From contig CM049995.1 in assembly GCA_016630955.3 (NCBI GenBank), forward strand, positions 1,302,001 through 1,366,000: a stretch of 64,000 bases of DNA, in the 5' to 3' direction. A model generated the notes under the pieces. That model was not told the origin of the DNA. It saw nothing but the letters and a program-made list of their open reading frames with translations, and ran no database searches. A program made the translations under genes and the position numbers. This document shows positions 21,611 through 33,223 of this stretch, one piece after another (position 1 is the stretch's first letter; each line of letters opens with the position of its first letter). This DNA is from Didymella arachidicola. Taxonomy: Eukaryota; Ascomycota; Dothideomycetes; Pleosporales; Didymellaceae.

Positions 21611-23682
21611 CTAAGGGCTCCTGGCGACTGCCCAAGACAGCATAGCCATGTCGCAGATACGGGCCAGGACTTGCTGCGAGCCGGCGCGGCTCTCGTGGCT
21701 GATAAAAGACATGGCAACATGAAGTTTACTCAGGTCGCTGTCCTCGTGTGGGTCGGTTATTGGCGGCAGTGCGTTCGGGAAGCCTCCAATCCGCGCGCCG
21801 TAGTGCCGTGCAACGGCTATCGAGTAGATGGCGTCTCTGACCTCCTGTACGCGTAGTACATTGCGCATTGTGCCGAGAGCAATATCAGCAGCACCATGTG
21901 GGGCGCGGTCGTCGCCAGCGTAGCGGACAAAGTCACCAAGATTGAGCCAGAAGTCGATTTCGTGCTTCTTCTCCTCGTGAATATCGTCAGAGTAGGTGAT
22001 TTCACGTAGAGGGTTCGTCTCAACGTTCGAGTTGGTCAAAAGGGCCTCTAGGACATCGAATCGTGCGCGAGCCTCCCTCTGTAACAGATCATCCGTCTCT
22101 GCAGGGCGGGTCCCGTCCTCGCTCTTGACGCCGTTGGTACTTGGCGCTGAAAGTTTGCACGACCCCAGCAAGTGCCAAATCAACCGGGCCTCTTGACTGA
22201 AGACGCTGGACATGTCTGCAGCGCTGTTATGATTCTTAATCGTTTCCGTGAAGAAGGTGGCTTCCTCGTGCAGGGCCTGGTTGGTGAAGACGCGGTTGAT
22301 GGCATTGTGGTCTTTCGAGAACCACGTTGTTTGCAGCATGTAATCGAGGCCCTGTACATAGTCGTTGACAAATATCTGGGAGAACTGCTCGTCGATCTCA
22401 GGCGGAGGAGGTGCGGTCCTGGGCGGCACCTCTGGCGGACTGTGGTTGCAGATGCCGAAGATGTCGACGACCTTGAGACGCTTGCCCTTGAGAGGCTCTG
22501 GCGGCGGCGGCTGCGGTTGCGCGTAGCTGGGATGCCTCATATTAGGGTCCATTGGCATGCCGTTGTACTGCGGCTGACTTGGGTGCATGCCAGGCGCTGC
22601 AGCAGCGGCGAGAGCAGGATCAATGGCGTTGAAGGCTTGCGGTTCGTGAGGGGCACTGGGCGCAGCTGCGGCAGGTGCGTAGCCGGCGGGGGCAGAGGAG
22701 GCAGGGGCGTATCCTTGAGGGACTTGAGTCTGGTAGCTGGGCGCAGGTGGGGCTTGCGCGGGCACGGGCGGCGTCGAGGAATGCGGTGCAGGTGCAGAGT
22801 TGGGCGCGGGCTGTATCTGGGCCGGGCCGGGCTGCTGTTTGAAGATGGGGTCGTAGCCCAGACACTCACGCTTGCTCTTTTGGCAGTTGCGGCAGGTGGG
22901 ATGCGCTTCGTCGCACTGTGAGGGTCAAGGTCAGCGTTCGACTAGCATTTGACGTTGGCTGGGGGTGGTAGTTTGGCTCGCTCGCTTCATGGTGGCTCGG
23001 TTAAGAGGATACAAGAGCGACACCTCAACCTTACGCGTCACGACGCGTCTGCCAATCGCGGGCCATTGAAGTCCGCACTCACCTTGATTCTGCGTTTTCT
23101 GCACGTCAGGCAGCCCGTCTTGGTGCGGCGCTTGATCTCTTTCTTGTGGCGCCCGCCGGACAGCACGCGCTGGTCGGCCTGCGGGGGCAGCTGGTAGCGC
23201 ATGGCATTGTACTGCGCGGGGCCCATTTGCATCTGCTGCGCGGGGTGCGCGTAGCCCGGCGGCGGGTAGTGCTGCTGCATTGCGTGCTGCGGCGGGGGCA
23301 GTGGCGAGCCCATGGGCTGTTGCAGCTGCTGTTGGTGTTGCTGGTGCTGGTGCTGCTGGGGCGGCGGTTGATGGCCGTCCTGCAGGCGGATTGGCGGCAG
23401 ATTCAGCGGCGGCAGCGACATGTTCCCCCCCGGCGGCGAGCCGCGGTACGAGTCCTGCTGCGGCGCGGGCGGGGGGTAATTGTACGTGGGCTGCATCGAG
23501 TTGGGGGAGGGATAGGAGTGCGGCGAGGCATAGGGGCCCTGGGGAGTCTGCTGCGTCGGTGCGGGCTGTGGGCGCGAGGGCTGGTTCAGGTCGGCCATGC
23601 TGTTTTGCGAGAAGTGCGACGGGGCAGGCGAGTAGGGCGCCGGGTTGAGCTGCGCGGGCACGCTGGAAAAATCGTGCGACAT
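21611..23682 (-). CDS. Zn2Cys6 transcription factor, Gln/Pro-rich
   Basis: Two exons (23682-23083 and 22915-21611) give 634 aa. The 167-nt GT-AG intron splits the zinc cluster, which reads CLTCRKRRIK then CDEAHPTCRNCQKSKREC, with six cysteines in fungal binuclear-cluster spacing. The phrase KSKRECLGYDPIFKQQPGP after the cluster is shared by a conserved group of regulators sometimes annotated as Moc3-like; I do not claim orthology. Residues 1-160 are Gln/Pro/His/Tyr-rich, and a second Pro/Ala-rich block follows the cluster. From about residue 330 the helical region (FVNDYVQGLDYMLQTTWFSK, EARLIWHLLG) resembles the fungal factor middle homology region. Tandem repeats lie in its upstream region. 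It is a nuclear DNA-binding regulator; target genes are unknown. Confidence 0.9.
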
Positions 23683-24093
23683 GGGCTAGCAATGGGCGAT
23701 GCCACCCTCGGCGCAGCGCTGCCTGGGTTGGGGGGGGGACTGAGGGAGCACGCAGCCGCAGCTCGCTTGAGAGCTGAAGGGTCGGACGCCAGCGAGAGAG
23801 GGACAGCCAGAGGGTCGGCGCAGGCGGGACGGCGCAGGCAGGCAGGCCGGCCAGGATCTGCTAGCTGGATGGGGCAGCTACCCTCGCCAGCCGAGCACGG
23901 CGCCTGGGAGCGCGGCCAGGGGTGCTCTCGGTTCCGTCTGGGAGCGCTGCAGACTACCTACTGTGTACTAGCAATGCCTGGCTGCGCGCAAGACACCTGC
24001 GCGGGAGATTAGCAGACGTTGTGCGGCCGCGGCCTCGTATCAGCGCTCGTCCACCATCTCAGCTGCTGGCGTCGGACGCGCTGGCCGTCGTGG

Positions 24094-24139
24094 AGACTCG
24101 CAGACTCGCAGACTCGCAGACTCGCAGACTCGCAAACTG
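24094..24139 (+). repeat. 8-bp tandem repeat upstream of the Zn2Cys6 gene
   Basis: Five to six head-to-tail copies of GACTCGCA lie about 410-455 bp upstream of the Zn2Cys6 start codon. Confidence 0.85.
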
Positions 24140-24293
24140 TTGCAGACGACCCAGGCCCCCGGCGCGCCATGCTCAAGCGAGGCAACTTGCAACCGAGCGG
24201 CGCAGAACAACACGTCAGGTCTCAAGAATGCGCGCCCACCGCCAAAGGGATGTCATCCTCGCCAACAGGGTCGCCAGTCCGTCCGCTAGCCGT

Positions 24294-24329
24294 GTCGAGC
24301 ACGTCGAGCACGTCGAGCACGTCGTAGAG
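24294..24329 (+). repeat. 9-bp tandem repeat (GTCGAGCAC)
   Basis: About three and a half copies of GTCGAGCAC lie in the same upstream region as the GACTCGCA repeat. This is a short minisatellite. Confidence 0.8.
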
Positions 24330-26794
24330 CGTGGCAGTCCGCGCGCAGCTGTGCAAGAGACTGCACTGTTGGAGGGGGGACTTACAATTGCAGATGGTTA
24401 GATGGCTAGTTTAGGCCTTCGCCAAATGTCGCTTGAGCGAGCCCTGGCCGGGACTCCCGCTGCCACGCTGACGTTCTGCAGCTCGGTTAAGAGTTCGAAG
24501 CTGGTTCAAGCCGCGAACAGTGCGAGACGAGGGCGATGGATGGCTGCGTGGTAAGATAGTCAACAATGCGCGTGAGCAGAGGGAGGAGGAGGCCCTCGAC
24601 GGACTTTTTCACGCCGCTAGGGCTTGGCGCTGGACAACTTGCGCTGCACCCTTGAACAGCCCATCCGTCCATCAATCAGCACCAGTGCGGCGCACCTCCA
24701 CCCGGCTGGCGCGACCCATTAGGACTGCGCGCTTGCGCTGGGCAGGTTCTTGGGCGGGCCGGAATGCTCACCATCACCCGCAGGCAGTATTTGCAGTTTG
24801 TAGCAGTCTGGCAAATGCAGCAAGGCGCGTCGACGCGCTCCGCTTGCACAACGCTCTGCGTCATCACCTCTTGAGTTTGATTCGATATAAGGCTGACGAC
24901 GGCGACACACTCGTCAAGCCATCGAAGCCTGCGACCTCTGTCCATCTTCACGCCTTCATCTGAGCATCATCAATATTCACAACAGGGCCTTGACACGGCC
25001 TTCACCCGACACCGGCTGATGTGCTCCTCGGGCCGGCGACCCTACTGGCAACGGTCGGTACCCTATCGCAGAGGTCATGATCCCATGGCTCGGCGCATGC
25101 AGGGTCATCTCCCACGTCTTTAGCCGCTACAGCCTCAGTCGACAGCCACTACGACAACAACATGATCAGGGCCGTTGCTGCCCTAGCAAACCATCTATGA
25201 TGACGCTAGACTCAGACGTTGTATTGGAAGTGATACGCTGTGCTACCCAGGGCTACCGGCGGATGTCTTCCGCATATGTGCCGTTGAGGCCGTTGTTTGG
25301 CAGAGGCTGACAGTCACTGTGGTACCAATTGACTGCCTGAAGTCTGGAAACTCTCCACTCAGTAATCGTCTGTCGCAGGACTCGCAGCTTCGCGCGCTGC
25401 AACAGCATGGAGGCGGGAAGGTAGGATGCATGCCTGCGAGTATATATGATTATGTGATGACGTAGGATCAATGATATTTTCATCAAAAGCTCCAGTCAAA
25501 TAACAACACGGTTCCAAAGCCTTGCAAGTCCACGACTTGCTGTTGCACGAGCAGAGACCCTGGATGCACGCATAGTGCCGATCCAGGTTTGTGGAACATG
25601 ATTATCCGCAGCTGAAGATCATGCTCACTGCTTAGATACGTCTTGCTTACTGCGCAGGTCATGCCCACTGCGCTAAGCAACATAGACGTCTTCTCAAGAG
25701 TCGGCAAAACTACCACTTGCCTTGCTTTGCTCAGATTCGCTCACAGTTCGGCCGTCCGTACCAACACAAGGTCAAGGATGGCCCCAGCACCATCTCGTTA
25801 ACCGACAGCATGGAAGGTTTCTCGAACAAAGTTCCCGCCGCCAGCCAACCGAGCTCGCATGTGCATCATCATCCTTCAGCCCCGCGTTCAGGAACCTCCG
25901 TCTAGCGGCGTGCCAACGCTCGCCTGCCACAGGCGTGTTGACGTGTCGCCCACCCGCTGCCTTGGTCTGCAGTTACACGAGTACTGCTGTCTCAGTCACA
26001 GGCTTTTCAATATTCACAGCCGCTGTTCCCGCGCTTGGAGGAAGTTGTTGCAACGTCAGGCTGTGGTGCCTGCTGGCTGCTTCCGGTCCGACGTGAGAGT
26101 GACGCATCCGAGGCTGCCTGCAGGGACAGCCTTGCGTTTGCCGTGCAATCGGTTGAATTAACAAAGTGTATTGGTCAAGGAATGGAGAGTTCCCAATGTT
26201 TACTATGTATCTATGCTAGTTGTTTTGTATGGAAGTTACACATGCCGTCATGACAGACCCTTGCTGCACAAAGATAATCGTTACTTCCAACAGATCATGA
26301 GGAGAGATGAACACGTCACGTCGTAATCTTGAAATGAGTAAGAGTGTTGCAGATTGTAACGACCTCGGGAACTAACAAAAACGCATTCCGGTGTAATTTT
26401 GTTCAATAGAACTATCTAGTAGGGATTTGAGCAGGGTGGTTGTAAATCACGGATTTTTCGATAAAGGATGGCAAAGGACGGGACAATTAAATTGCTATGG
26501 CAAAATAGTGGACAGGATACTAGACCCCTTATAGTCAGCTGAATCGCTTATTATCTTTGCTGCTTAATAGTTAGCTACGAAGAAGCTCGTTTTTTGCTTA
26601 GTTCGTCCGTGCGCATCCCAGCTATTGCACCCACCGCATACGCTCTATCTACCAGCGTCATCTCGGTGCAACTTGTCTTGTTAGACTTTATAACCCTATT
26701 ATCCTTGTATTTGAACGTTTTCTAACGAGAAATAGACATACTCATTAAGTGGTCGTTAGGTAAAGTACTATGTAAAGTTGTGTTGTTGACCTCG

Positions 26795-27188
26795 TGTCAG
26801 GCCTTGCCTGCCCGGCAATAACCGGCCGTGCCTGGCTAATGATAGTACTGTTCCAGCCTTAACTTGCTATTAGAGTAAGTCGTGATACCTTTTAGTTTGC
26901 TTGCCTCAGTGGGTTGGAGCTGAGGGCTGGACACTACGTGTGAACTCAGAAAAGAGCTTCTTTGTACACTGCGAGTGCCCTCTGCAAGCAGTTCACGTGA
27001 TAGTCCAAGAGATAACTAGTCTATATATATACTCTGCCATAACGGGTAAGACCTATACGAGTCTAAGACTAGACTGTTCTTATTCAACTGTTGTCAAGCC
27101 CCGGCTCCGGCCACCGCGGCAAGCAAATCAAACCTTGGAAAGGTCTCACTACTATATTACCAGTCAGGCACGCGTGCCGGGCCTGACA
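26795..27188. repeat. Solo LTR-like element (TGTCAGGCC ... GGCCTGACA)
   Basis: This 394-bp segment starts TGTCAGGCC and ends GGCCTGACA, a 9-bp perfect inverted end pair with the TG...CA termini of LTRs. A TATA-like run (CTATATATATACT) lies near 27021. No target duplication is obvious and no second copy is in the window, so the call is tentative. Confidence 0.4.
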
Positions 27189-27791
27189 ACTGTCTCTCGT
27201 AAAGGATGATAAAAGACGTCCGTCATCAACATTTCCAAGGTTGTCATCCAGACATGTCCAGGATGAACACCCCTGGGTCGGAGAGACGCAGAGTGGTCAT
27301 CCGACAGCTCAACCGGGACCTGTTGCCCCCAGGACTGTTAGCAGCCTGCCTCTTCAAACGCTAACAAAGTCTCACTTGAACGAGGATATGCGGTCTTCAT
27401 ACTACCGAGATAGGAACGATAGGATCACGTGATTCAGCCAAGAGCCTCGGAAGAGACGGGATCGCGGCTTATAACGCGCATAGCCTTCATGAGGCTGATT
27501 ATACGGCACTCGAATGCATGCATCAGATCATACAGGGATCCTCACCGACACAACGTCAGAAATCAAAAAGTCGGTATGGGGATCAATAACGTAGCTACGA
27601 GCTTTGCCTGGTTGCTGACCCACACTGTGGAGTGCACGATGTATGAACTGATGTGTATGTAAATGCTTAAGGAGAGGTTTATGGCAGGCACAGCTATGAC
27701 GGGTATCTATGCCAAGACCCGTGCACGTGACATACGCTAAAACAGTTGCAAGAGCCGTCTACGATTCCCGGCGCCATCTTTTGGTGTCTAC

Positions 27792-27995
27792 TGTGGTAGG
27801 GGGCATCAGTATTGTGGGTAGGTCTTGGACGGGCTTGTGGACATACCCACGTATCAAAACCTTTATAGCTTGCAATTTGACAGATGGTTTACACGTCAGC
27901 TATTCAAGCTATTTCATTAGATAGAGAAATAAGTAACAAGCTTTGTGTTTCGGTCCGCACCCGTTCCCCCCCTACTATACTTATGCTCTCTATTG
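27792..27995 (+). repeat. Diverged LTR-like repeat, copy A
   Basis: This copy opens TGTGGTAGGGGGCAT and shares GTGTTTCGGTCCGCA and flanking blocks (AAGTAACAA, CGTTCCCC) with copy B, in the same order and orientation. Its 3' end is degraded. The two are perhaps two-thirds identical by eye. Confidence 0.6.
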
Positions 27996-28933
27996 GAGAT
28001 CGTGCGTTTCATCGCTCATGTCAGCCTTCTCCACCCTCTCCGCCTTCAGCTCGGTCGAGGCGTCGGACAGATCGCGGTTGATCCGGAAATATGGGGAGGA
28101 CCCATTGCTGTAGGCGCTACGATAGGCGAAGACTGCAATGTTATACCCGCTCCACAAGCCGAGAGAGCTGTCAAGACTTTCGGTGACGAGCGGACGAATG
28201 AGAGGGATCGGGAGCTAGTGGCAGGCCCGAGATCGATCCATGGATGGCTAGCATAGTCGAGTGATGAGAGGCCTGATGATGCTCAAGCCATCTTTCAGCT
28301 GCAGGACTATGATACGAAGTCGGTATCTACAAGCACTTTGAATATGAGACTTCCTCAGCCCTACAAAGACTAGAAATGCTCGAAGGTGTTGAGAGTTTCG
28401 ATGTACTGTAGTTACTGGCATAAGGCTTGTGAGTGGGTCCTGAAGCGGTACCCCACATAACGTAACTTTTACAGCTCCCTACAGGCAAATGATAGATGAG
28501 CTAGCATTGAATGCAATCTTAATTGGCTCAGATAATATACACAGTACACACTTTCGGTCCTACCCCTGCTTGCGATCTCCACCCGCAAACCTCATGCATT
28601 TAGCCACATCACACTCTACGGATAACGGATGTTACGGGCTCCGTACGTGTCGACTGATATCGGGATCAGAGAGCAGATGACTTCGGAAGCACGAGAGACC
28701 GAGTACCGGATATTTCGCTGGTCTCTGGCAGCAAAGCCGGCAGGTGTCGGAGAGGATGACAGCGACACCGAAGCACTGCTATGTAGATCAATCGTGGGTG
28801 GATGGCATTAAGGGCTTCAGGATACGTCTGGCGGCGGTGAGAACGGAGTGCTGCGCCCAAGATATCCCAAGAGTCTAGCATGGAGTCAAGCATCGGGTCG
28901 ATGAGCTCTCAGATGTCACAGTGTCGGTCGTAC

Positions 28934-29152
28934 TGTGGTAGGGGGCATAAATGTGGGTCTTTGAGGGGCTCGTGGACTCAGACGCGTAATCTACGTGTAT
29001 TGATAGTTTCATTATTTGCAAGTCGCTAGATAGCGTATGAGTTAGCTATTACAGCTATTTGATTTGATGAAAGTATAAGTAACAATCCCAGTGTTTCGGT
29101 CCGCAACCCTGGACGCCGTTCCCCACTCACAATACTTGTGCCCTCTACCACA
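28934..29152 (+). repeat. Diverged LTR-like repeat, copy B
   Basis: This 219-bp copy starts TGTGGTAGGGGGCA and ends TGCCCTCTACCACA, imperfect inverted termini that begin TG and end CA. It matches copy A (27792-27995) along its length. Copies A and B flank about 940 bp of apparently non-coding DNA. The structure could be a truncated LTR element or two solo LTRs. Confidence 0.6.
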
Positions 29153-29308
29153 CTAGTCAAGGGTATGCTGTCCGTTGGTCCTTCTCCACGATAAACAATC
29201 GGATACTCCCATCAACCACTTCCGGGCGTCAATTTAGCCTACAAAGTATAAGAAGCCTCAGAGCCACATCGATATCCCTGTCACACCAGGTTCATCCAAC
29301 AGACCATC

Positions 29309-30888
29309 ATGGCTCCTCCCTTGCGGATTCTGCAGGCAGTCAGCGAGGCCTCACAAAAACACTACTACCTCTATGGCTTCACTGCCTTGCTAGCATTAGG
29401 CCTTGTCCGGTATCTATACCAGACTCTGACATCTCCACTTCGAGACGTGCCTGGTCCTTTCCTAGCCCGCTTCACCAGACTCTGGGAGCTCTACGCCGTC
29501 CGCAAATACGATAATGCAACCCTTAACATTGCACTTCACGAAAAGCATGGTATTATAATGAGCACCGCTCCTCTTGACATATGTGACTGACCAATCTAGG
29601 GCCCATAGTACGTCTGGCGCCAAACCGTTACAGTATCAACGATGCCGAAGCAGCCAAAATCATTTTAGGTCACCACAAGGCCATGGACAAGTCAGCATTC
29701 TACCGTGTCTTCGGGCAACACGACCAATACAACCTATTCTCAGAGCCACGTATAGATGTCCATGCGAAAATCAAACGTCCGATAGCTCAGCTATACTCGC
29801 AGACATCGCTCGTCTCGTACGAACCATTTGTCGACACTTGCAACTCCATCTTACTCAAGAGGCTTGAAGAGTATGCTAGGGAGGGTAAGACTTTGGATGT
29901 CAGAGAAATGATGCAATTCTATGCTTTTGACGTCATCGGAGAGATCACTTGTGGCTCTCGCTTCGGTCTTATGGAAGATAACGGGGACAAGTCTGGCATC
30001 ATCGACGCCATCGACGGGACTTTGCGATACGCTTACGTCTTTGGTTTGATACCAGAGTTGCACTGGTGGATTGGCGAAATTACAAACAGGCTGGGCTTGC
30101 CGTTGAACGCAATGAGGGTGGTGAAATTTGTCAACTCCCGCATCGAAGAACGGCTCACTGGGCGTTCAAAGTCCCACGCAAATTGTAGCGACTTCCTGGA
30201 CAAGCTGCTACCCATGGAGAAAGAAGGCTTGGGAACGCGCAGTGTCACATTCCAGTCAGCTTCCCAGAACATCGCAGCTGGGTCAGACACAACTGCTATT
30301 TCCCTCACCTCCGTTCTGACTTATCTCTCCCTGTACCCCGAGACACTCGCCGCTCTTCGTCGCGAGTTGGACGAAGCCACCGCAGCTGGTACACTCTCCG
30401 ATCCAGCGACGTTCAAGGAAGCCCATAAGCTGCCATACCTTCAAGCCGTGATCATGGAAGCTCTCCGACTACACCCAGCAGTCGGAGCGCCCTTGGTCCG
30501 CGTAGTCGGCCCACAGGGCCTACAGATTGCAGGACGATTCTTCCCGCCTGGCACTGAGGTGGGTATCAACGCGTGGGTGATCCACAGGAACAAGTCCATC
30601 TACGGACATGACGCAGACGTCTTTCGTCCCGAGCGCTGGCTCACGTCGGATAAGGAAGTGCGTGCCGTGCTAGACAGGAACTTTCTGGCTTTCGGTGCTG
30701 GACCTAGGACGTGTATCGGCAAGAACATCAGTCTGCTGGAGATGAGCAAGGTCATCCCGCAGGTTGTGAAAAAGTACGATTTCGAAATTGTGCCAAATGA
30801 GAAGGGCGAGATGTATACGTGGAAAACGAAGTGGTTTGCCAAGCCGAGTGTCTTTGCGAAGGTTTCGAGGAGGACGAAGGACGAATAA
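29309..30888 (+). CDS. Cytochrome P450 monooxygenase (pisatin-demethylase-like)
   Basis: Two exons (29309-29549 and 29600-30888) give 509 aa. The 50-nt GT-AG intron restores HEKHGPIVRLAPNRYSIND. An N-terminal membrane anchor (about residues 20-40, YLYGFTALLALGLVRYLY) is followed by a proline hinge (LRDVPGPFLARF), so it is ER-bound and microsomal. P450 signatures are the I-helix AAGSDTT, the ExxR motif in EALRLHP, FRPERW, and the heme loop FGAGPRTCIGKNIS with Cys452 as the axial ligand. The block after the heme loop (SLLEMSKVIPQVVKKYDFE) resembles the pisatin demethylase and toxin-biosynthesis P450 group; the substrate cannot be read from sequence. A TATAAG lies about 60 bp before the ATG. It borders the repeat island and an MFS gene on the same strand. 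Confidence 0.93.
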
Positions 30889-31715
30889 GCCGATCGTCGT
30901 CATTGCAACATCAACCCCCACGGGCCACGACTGAGTGGCTGCACTATTCTTTTCCCAATGTGACATCCAACTCTTCCCTCGTATTTAAAAGCAGTGCCAA
31001 TCAATGACTATTGTGGCTTCACCGTTGCGCCCCCGGCAATATTCTGTGCCAAGTGCATCTCGCATTTTCTCGACCGATGGAGTGGAGCTTGCGAACGACA
31101 ATGCAGAACCCGCAGTGAACAGTCATAAAAGACGTTACGTATCGGTGAGATCAAGTCGTCAATGCTGATCAGAAAGTAGAGTAACGTCAACGCCTGCTCA
31201 TCTGACAGCTGCCGGCTCCAATCGATACATCTGAAAGCAAACAATGGCCATGTCGGACCGAGATACCATGACGAACAGGCAAGTCTCCGCAACGGATGGA
31301 GCCACCGGTGTGCCACCCGGCATTCAGCCGCGGAGCGAAGAGCAAGCGTGAACAAGCGAACCCCATCTTTGGCTCTGGATCACGCCAATTGCGGCAAACA
31401 GGGATTGTGGGTGGGGCATCAGCTGCGACCACATGAGAACGTCTTTCAAAGCCTTGCTTGCTGGCACTTTCTTCGCACTTTCTTCACAACTGGAGACTGT
31501 GAGTCAGAAGAAGGCCCGTGATAGATTGGTGTCTGGAAAGTGAATATAAGCGCAAGGAGCGCGACTGCAGCTCGTCACCAAGGAGTTTTCCGCCTCTTCT
31601 CCGAACTCCCGACTCGAGGTCTCGTGTGCTTGCTTCCGACGAGACAAAGCCTGATCTGAGAAGCCTTCCTACGAAAAACCATTCTGGCCCACACTCTGGG
31701 AGGACAGTCACGGTC
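30889..31715. promoter_or_regulatory. Intergenic between the P450 and MFS genes
   Basis: This 827-bp region holds the P450 3' flank and the MFS promoter and leader. The MFS frame is open upstream of its first ATG to about 31518, so a longer 5' exon cannot be excluded. No other feature is seen. Confidence 0.4.
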
Positions 31716-33223
31716 ATGACGCTCCATCAAAACGGAGGTTCTTCAACCTGTGTTGTCGAACCATCAATCGAGCTACAAGACGTATCATCCTACCTCCAGA
31801 GACCACAGGACGCCAAAACAGCTCCCAATATAAAGATATCAGACAGAAAGAGCCTGAATGATGATCCAGTCGAGAGCCTACCCTCGCCTACAACCCAGGC
31901 AGCCGAAAAGCTCGAACGCTGGAACCAGTCGCGAACAAACGTGTACCGCACGTTCGCCGCCTTCTGGTCTTTCGTGGTCATGGGCAGTAACGATGCCGCA
32001 TATGGCGCTTTGATCCCATACGTACGTACTCCTCTCAGCACCGAAACACAAACTAACCATCGCTGCAGCTGCAAGAGTACTACCACCTCAAGTACCTCGT
32101 CGTGTCTCTCGTCTTCCTCTCGCCCCTCATAGGCTACACCGCCTCCGCTCTACTAAACAACACAATCCACCTGAAGTACGGACAACGCGGCGTCGGCGTC
32201 CTCGCACCAATCTGCCACCTAATCCCGTACATTGTCATCGCAGTGCACCCCCCCTACCCCGTCCTGATCGTCATCTTCTCAATCGCCGGGTTCGGCAACG
32301 GCCTCGCGGATGCTGCGTGGAACGCATGGATTGGCAACATGGCCAATCCCAACGAGGTGCTCGGCTTCTTGCACGGGTTCTACGGTGTGGGCGCTGTACT
32401 TGCGCCGCTCATTGCGACCACGATGATCACCAAGGGCCATCTGCCGTGGTATACGTTCTACTACGTTATGATCAGCATGGCGGTGATTGAGCTAGCGTCG
32501 TCTGCGAGCGCGTTCTGGAGAGCGGATGGTGCGGCGTTCCGGGCGGCGAATCCACGGACCGGAGACGGGAAGGAGAATCGCATGAAAGAAGCAATTGCGA
32601 AGATGCCATATGCGAGGGTGACGTGGTGTTGTGCGATTTTCTTCCTGGGTTATGTGGGCATTGAGGTCGCGCTGGGAGGCTGGATCGTCAAGTTTATGCT
32701 TGAGGTCAGGAAGGGCGAGGACTTTGCGAGCGGCATGACGGCGACGGGGTTCTGGATGGGGATTACGGTCGGTCGACTGGTGCTTGGGTTCGTGACGCCC
32801 AGGATTGGAGAGAAGATGGCTATTGCGGTTCGTTGACCCTCTCTTTCTCTTGTGAAGCCTTACTTACTAATGATCGGGCAGATCTACCTCCCACTCACCA
32901 TGGGCCTCGAGCTCATCTTCTGGCTCGTACCACAATTCTACGTTTCCGCAGTGGCAGTCGCGCTGCAAGGCTTCTTCCTTGGGCCCCTCTTTCCTGCTGC
33001 CGTTGTTGCTGCAACGAAACTGCTGCCGCGACACTTGCACGTCAGCGCCATTGGATTTGCAGCTGCAATCGGCGGGTCAGGCGCTGCAATCTTCCCCTTC
33101 GCCGTCGGTGCGATCGCGCAGGCAAAGGGCGTGCAGGTCCTGCAGCCAATCATTCTGGCGCTATTGGGCTGCATCCTCGGGGTTTGGCTTTGTCTGCCCA
33201 GATTCCATAAGAAGCAGGAGTAG
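31716..33223 (+). CDS. MFS transporter, BSC6-like
   Basis: Three exons (31716-32021, 32069-32827, 32882-33223) join in frame to 468 aa. The second donor is the weak GTTCGT; the other splice sites are conventional. A charged N-terminal tail of about 80 residues precedes the first membrane segment (FAAFWSFVVMGSNDAAYGAL). About twelve hydrophobic segments can be counted, including VVSLVFLSPLIGYTASALL, FGNGLADAAWNAWIGN and GFFLGPLFPAAVVAATKLLP. The pattern resembles the fungal 'bypass of stop codon 6' (Bsc6) MFS group, probably plasma-membrane. Substrate is unknown. The neighbouring P450 on the same strand makes export or uptake of a P450 product or substrate possible, but two genes are weak evidence for a pathway. 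Confidence 0.87.

Larger units (their letters stand above)
23683..29308. other. Gene-poor repeat-bearing island
   Basis: About 5.6 kb without a supportable gene. The first 800 bp are the GC-rich promoter of the Zn2Cys6 regulator. From about 25 kb composition drifts towards AT, frames are short, and LTR-like remnants appear at 26795-27188, 27792-27995 and 28934-29152. Short frames such as the one at 27945-28256 resemble degraded coding DNA but could not be assigned. Confidence 0.6.

Noticed and set aside
23146..24012. 288-codon plus-strand and 253-codon minus-strand frames
   Set aside because: Shadows of the Gln/Pro-rich first exon of the Zn2Cys6 regulator, which matches its family in the other frame.
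27945..28256. Coding remnant inside the LTR-flanked segment
   Set aside because: DPEIWGGPIAVGATIGEDCN looks protein-like, but I could not assign it to any retroelement or enzyme family.
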